A DNA stretch of 64,000 bases from Botryotinia globosa (Eukaryota > Ascomycota > Leotiomycetes > Helotiales > Sclerotiniaceae): NCBI GenBank assembly GCA_014898425.1, contig RCSZ01000012.1:434001-498000 (forward strand). The letters are read 5' to 3'. Position numbers and translations under genes: made by a program. Numbering within the stretch: the first letter of the stretch is position 1; every line of letters starts with the position of its first letter. Under the pieces are notes generated by a model, which saw only the letters and a list, made by a program, of their open reading frames with translations, searched no databases and was not told the DNA's origin. Below are positions 61,332 to 64,000 of this stretch, in pieces.

Positions 61332-63058
61332 ATGGCTATCGAAGTATCTTTCGCCTCCCTTTCTGGGGCAGCGGCATTGATTGCACTCCTGATATCAAAG
61401 AACTCCTCGTGGAGCACTCTATACTCACTTCAAATTGTTTTCGGAGTCTTCATACCGACATATGTCTTTTATCTCAGTTATATCTTCCCATTCTACATCT
61501 CCGAGCTGCGACATGTTCCTACCGTCCCTGGCTTCCCTCTCTGGGGTCAGTTCTTTGAGATTATCAGCACTGAGATTGGTGTCAGCCAGCGTGAATGGCA
61601 TCAGACCCACGGCCCAATTATTAGATACTTCTTTCCCTTTGGAGCCGAACGTCTTTCAGTGGTAGATGACGATGCAATCAAGCAGGTATGATAGATCAGC
61701 ATGACTTACTTTGTACAATCTTTAACATGAAATCGTAGATGACTACCAGAAATCCATACAACTATCCCAAGCCAGTGCGCGCGAAGTTGTGGATGGTCAG
61801 AATTCTTGGAGAAGGTGTACTTCTTGCTGAGGGAGATGAGCACATCCATCAACGAAAATCCTTAACACCCGGTTTCTCTATCCAATCGATTCGAGCGCTC
61901 TACCCAGTATTTTGGCAGAAATCATTGCTCCTCACCAAGCTGTGGAAGGAAGAAATGGACGCTGACTCGGTAAAGAGTAAGCCTTTTGAGGTTTTGGAAT
62001 GGTTGAACCGCACTACACTTGACATCATTGGTGCCGCTGGTTTTGGTGTTGATATCAACTCTCTCGAGAATCCCGAAGCTGAAATTCGTGAGGCCTACCG
62101 ACTTGTCTTTGCTTTCGACATTGGATCCCGTATCTTGCACGGTCTTCAAGCCTTTATTCCATCCACTAAGTACATCCCCGCCAGGATGAACCGTGATATG
62201 GAGAGTTCGCGAAAAATTATTCTCAAGACTGCAACAGATATCATTGACGAGAAGCAAGAACAAGCTGCTCAGAGAACTAACCATAAGGACATCATCGCAT
62301 TGATTGCCAAGGATAACCTAAAGATGAAGGAAGCTGGTGAAGAAGGTTTATCTTTCGAGACTATGCGTGATCAAATCATGGTAAGCAGACGTTGTAAACA
62401 CCTCGCTATCTTGCGGAAGGCTAATTTACATTGTCCACAGACTTTCCTTGGAGCAGGACACGACACAACAGCAACAGGTTTAGCATGGACAATTCATCTT
62501 CTCTCAACACACCCGGAAATTCAAGAGAAACTCAGAGCCGAGATCCGCGAGCACATGCCTTTCCTATTCGATCAAAAAGCCCGTTATGAAGGAAGCGTCG
62601 AAAAGACTGATGCGGATCTTCTACCATACCTCGACAATGTCTGCCGTGAATCTCTCCGTTTCATTCCACCCATCCCAATGACAGTCCGACAATCTCTCAA
62701 AGACGATAAACTGGGTCCATACACAGTTCCAGGCGGTACAGTCATCTATATTCTCGCAAACACTGTTAACCATCTTCCTATGTACTGGGGTCCCACAGCC
62801 AACGTTTTTGACCCTGATCGCTGGAACAAATTGCCTTCTACTTTCACGGCCAATGCTTTCATGACTTTCTTGCAAGGCCCTAGAGGTTGTATTGGACGCA
62901 AATTTGCCGAGACCGAAATGAAGGTTTTAATATGCTGTTTACTGAGCATGTACAAGTTTGAGCGTGATGAGAGCGTGGAGAATCCCGAAGACTTGAAGAT
63001 GTGGAGATTGGTTTTGAGACCAAGAGATGGTCTTCAAGTCAAGGTTACTGCCATCTAA
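61332..63058 (+). CDS. Cytochrome P450 monooxygenase (P450-2)
   Basis: Haem monooxygenase, ER membrane. Exons 61332-61685, 61739-62380 and 62441-63058 give 537 residues. The N-terminus has two hydrophobic segments (ASLSGAAALIALLIS, then LQIVFGVFIPTYVFYLSYIF) before VPTVPGFPLWG, the proline hinge. Then HQRKSLTPGFS (C-helix region), DIIALIAKDN, the I-helix GAGHDTTATGLAW across intron 2, the ExxR motif CRESLRFIPPIP, FDPDRWNKL and the haem loop FLQGPRGCIGRKFAETE. The pattern resembles CYP4-like or fatty-acid/long-chain-oxidising fungal P450s, which would fit its elongase partner, but the subfamily is not assigned. Intron borders are canonical and all joins are in frame. Confidence 0.94.
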
Positions 63059-64000
63059 AATTGTTTTATAACGGATAAAATATCAGTGTCAGTCGGCATG
63101 AAGGAAAATTAGGAGATGGTACAGAATCATTTTAATTTTTACATATATTTTTTCACGAAGACTCTTACTTGTAAGAGTTCTGGTCATAGTTTACGTACCG
63201 TATCCTTTCTGTAATATAATTCTTACAAAATACTCGTTTTCTTATATAAACTGACGTGCTCAATGCCGCTCAAAAAGTAAATCGATTCAACTGAAATTTA
63301 AACGTATGGAAGCGTCCCTGATCTCGATGCTAAAAAGCTACAATTCCTTCATAAAAACATTGAGAATATCTTGTCTTGACTTCGAATTGATTGTACTAAA
63401 TCTATTGAGCAGTTATAAATCCGAGTACCATCTGTCGACAATCTGATATTGATACATTTGGTAGATCAAAGATTGAAGAGATGAAGGATCTTGTTATGTC
63501 TTCGCTAAGGGTGTGATGAGCTATGAGTACAACTTTTACAGCAGTCTCGATACTGTCGAATTAAGATCAAAGAGTGTACGTACACACATAAATGATGCAT
63601 AGAAGTCAAAGACGGGCAGAAGTTATAGAGGGGCAGGAGTCAAAGAGGAGCTGTATCCATTCTGCCCGTCCTCGCGACATCGAGAGAAAGCGGGATATCA
63701 AACCCACACAAATGAAAGGAGATCTAGAAATCAATCTTTTTCAAACCCGATTTTAATTTTCTCGTATATTTGAAATTATTGAAATGATAATTGAAGATTC
63801 TTGCTTGAAGGAATTATTGATATTTGAAATTATAAAAAGAAAATAGTTTTTATTCATTTCTGTTATTAAATTCTAACTGAGGTATAGAATTTTGGTGTCC
63901 GACTTATTCTCGAGGTCGCGAACCGCCCTCTTCGTATGAACAGGCAATATTGAAATATGATACCCCATTCCATATTACGTAGGACGCTATCACACACGTC
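63059..64000. other. 3' intergenic end of window, no gene supported
   Basis: P450-2 3' region, AT-rich toward the end. An inverted repeat (GACGGGCAGAA near 63610 and TTCTGCCCGTC near 63658-63670) has an 11-bp perfect stem and a loop of roughly 40-50 bases. No reading frame of note. Confidence 0.5.

Overview
The window is fungal nuclear DNA from a filamentous ascomycete. Genes carry short introns with GT..AG borders and CTAAC/CTGAC-like branch sites, and are separated by long intergenic stretches full of microsatellites and AT-rich islands. The gene content (Sch9-type kinase, Zn2Cys6 regulator, 14-TM MFS exporter, tannase, families of small secreted cysteine-rich proteins) and the overall look suggest a leotiomycete, probably a Sclerotinia/Botrytis relative. 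That placement is inference; no sequence search was run.

Layout. 1-13.4 kb is a housekeeping stretch: the 5' part of the SAGA adaptor ADA2 (minus), a SCH9-type AGC kinase (plus), glucose-6-phosphate isomerase (plus) and a conserved type I membrane protein (plus). The kinase and isomerase are separated by about 4.8 kb of repeats that include two copies of a short hAT-like inverted-repeat element with intact 8-bp target duplications. 13.4-23.5 kb holds repeats, a TMEM97/EXPERA-family membrane protein (minus), a frameshifted NmrA-like pseudogene (plus) and a two-exon secreted eight-cysteine protein (minus) too broken up to appear as one long reading frame. 23.5-31.6 kb is a run of minus-strand genes of unknown function: a 792-residue HExxH protein, two short proteins lying in what looks like a tandem duplication, and a 306-residue protein. 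31.9-33.7 kb is a broken tannase gene. 34.4-39.6 kb is an array of five related small secreted cysteine-rich proteins, four apparently intact and one disrupted by an inverted-repeat element. 40.9-42.0 kb is an acetate-transporter-family gene.

44-63 kb contains two cytochromes P450, a Zn2Cys6 regulator, a 14-TM MFS exporter with an unusually long N-terminal extension, a membrane-anchored hotdog-fold thioesterase-like protein and an ELO fatty-acid elongase, plus an intron-containing tRNA-Ser(GCT). The elongase and the second P450 are divergently transcribed from one 1.3-kb region. Together these could form a lipid-derived metabolite cluster with no polyketide synthase or peptide synthetase in view.

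Gene models were built by hand from splice signals. Each intact multi-exon model stays in frame from start to stop (the ADA2 model is partial and runs off the window edge). The most notable items are the secreted-protein array, the mobile elements with exact target duplications, the cryptic eight-cysteine gene, and an HExxH motif split by a GC-AG intron.
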